Shown here in pieces: positions 5,168-5,957 of a DNA stretch of 5,957 bases. The stretch lies in assembly GCA_004292705.1 (NCBI GenBank), contig RDXA01000154.1:1-5957 (forward strand), read 5' to 3'. Both the position numbers and the translations under genes were made by a program. The notes below the pieces were generated by a model. That model was not told where the DNA came from, ran no database searches, and saw nothing but the letters and a program-made list of their open reading frames with translations. Numbering within the stretch: position 1 is the first letter of the stretch; every line of letters begins with the position of its first letter. The stretch comes from Sphingomonadales bacterium (GTDB taxonomy: Bacteria > Pseudomonadota > Alphaproteobacteria > Sphingomonadales > Sphingomonadaceae).

Positions 5168-5183
5168 TGGCACGCGGTTTGCA
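5168..5183 (+). promoter_or_regulatory. Sigma-54 (RpoN) promoter of the transglycosylase gene
   Basis: TGGCACG-CGGT-TTGCA matches the RpoN consensus TGGCACR-N4-TTGCW at every defined position. It lies in the 103-nt gap after flgN and ends 56 nt before the next ATG, the same arrangement as the sigma-54 sites of flgB and flgA. It is the strongest promoter in the window. Confidence 0.92.
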
Positions 5184-5239
5184 AAACCCGCCCGTGACGG
5201 CGTCGCATCCTGCGGCGCTCACCAGGGAGCGGATCGGGC

Positions 5240-5957
5240 ATGAGCCAATCTTCGACAGCGCTGGGCCTGACGCCGGGTGCAATCCGTGCAGGATTTGAAA
5301 CGGCCGCGCGCACCCATGCCGCTGCCCGCAGCGCAAGCGATGGCACGCCCCTGCCCGCAGCGCGCCAGATCACAGCGCCCCGTAGCCCGGTCGAAGCCGC
5401 GATTGCCCATGCGGCGCAAACGACCAGCGTCGATTTCAATTATCTGCTCGCGCAGGCCGAGGTCGAATCCGCGATGAACCCCGACGCGCGGGCCGCCACA
5501 TCGAGTGCCACGGGGCTATATCAGTTCATCGAGAGCACCTGGCTTGATACCGTCAGGAAGCATGGGCACCGCTTCGGGCTTGGGGCGATAGCCGATCAGA
5601 TCAGCCTCACCCCGTCGGGCAGCGCGTTCGTTGCCGATCCCGCGCAGCGTTCGGCGATTCTGGCGCTGCGCAGCAATCCGCAGATCGCCAGCCTGATGGC
5701 GGCGGGGCTGGCCGAGAACAACCGCGCGCATCTACTGCCCATCCTCGGCCGCCAGCCAAGCCATGCCGAACTCTATCTTGCGCATTTCCTCGGCGCAGGC
5801 GGTGCGGGGCGGTTCCTGAGCGAGTTGCAGGCCGATCCTGCGCAGAACGCCGCCGCGCTGTTCGCCCGCCCCGCCGCGGCCAATCGCGGCATCTTCTACG
5901 CTTCCGATGGCCGTCCACGCAGTCTGGCGCAGGTGATGGACGTGATCGGCGGGAAAC
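5240..5957 (+). CDS. Lytic transglycosylase (SLT-like) protein of the flagellar cluster, 3' end missing
   Basis: 239 codons are open to the right edge with no stop, so the protein is incomplete. Residues 64-102 carry an SLT/lysozyme-like core: FNYLLAQAEVESAMNPDARA, with the E76-S77 pair where the catalytic Glu-Ser of lytic transglycosylases lies, then TGLYQFIESTWL (91-102), matching the GLxQxxxxTW motif. A later block ELYLAHFLGAGGAGRFL (177-193) is typical of this subfamily, which cuts peptidoglycan glycan strands by forming 1,6-anhydro ends. Residues 1-50 are Ala/Ser/Thr-rich and hydrophilic, with no Sec signal visible. AGGGAG lies 10 nt before the ATG. The perfect sigma-54 site and flagellar neighbours suggest it opens the wall for the rod, like FlgJ or SltF elsewhere. 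The hydrolase fold is well supported; the flagellar role is inference. Confidence 0.85.
   Translation, partial: MSQSSTALGLTPGAIRAGFETAARTHAAARSASDGTPLPAARQITAPRSPVEAAIAHAAQTTSVDFNYLLAQAEVESAMNPDARAATSSATGLYQFIESTWLDTVRKHGHRFGLGAIADQISLTPSGSAFVADPAQRSAILALRSNPQIASLMAAGLAENNRAHLLPILGRQPSHAELYLAHFLGAGGAGRFLSELQADPAQNAAALFARPAAANRGIFYASDGRPRSLAQVMDVIGGK

Overview
This GC-rich window is part of a flagellar gene cluster, most likely from an alphaproteobacterium. The protein types (short FlgD, short FlgA, FlgM/FlgN, MotA-like stator, SLT protein) and the promoter architecture suggest a sphingomonad such as the Erythrobacter/Sphingomonas group. That assignment rests on gene character only and was not checked by a search.

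Layout from left to right. On the minus strand, reading leftward from about 1280, is a rod/hook operon: flgB, flgC, flgD and the first 25 codons of flgE, which runs off the left edge. Divergent from it on the plus strand are two overlapping genes (1455-2617). They encode a compact MotA-like protein and a short MotB/ExbD-like partner, together a reduced stator-type ion channel. Convergent with these, on the minus strand (2638-3705), is a GGDEF protein, a probable diguanylate cyclase with an intact GGEEF active site and an altered inhibitory site. On the plus strand follow flgA (P-ring chaperone), flgM (anti-sigma-28) and flgN (FlgK/FlgL chaperone). Last is a lytic transglycosylase-like gene (5240 onward) that is cut by the right edge.

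Regulation is unusually readable. Three near-consensus sigma-54 sites (GG-N10-GC) lie about 45-55 nt upstream of flgB, flgA and the transglycosylase gene. A different motif, TTAAACC-N14-CGTTCT, occurs with identical spacing about 30 nt upstream of both the stator pair and flgM. It is a candidate sigma-28 (FliA) promoter. Together they fit a two-tier cascade: RpoN drives the rod/hook and periplasm-acting genes, and FliA drives the stator and its own anti-sigma factor.

The least ordinary items are the reduced stator pair, the shared promoter motif, the GGDEF protein with RxxC in place of RxxD, and the sigma-54-linked transglycosylase without an evident signal peptide. I see no mobile elements, CRISPR arrays, tRNAs or rRNAs.
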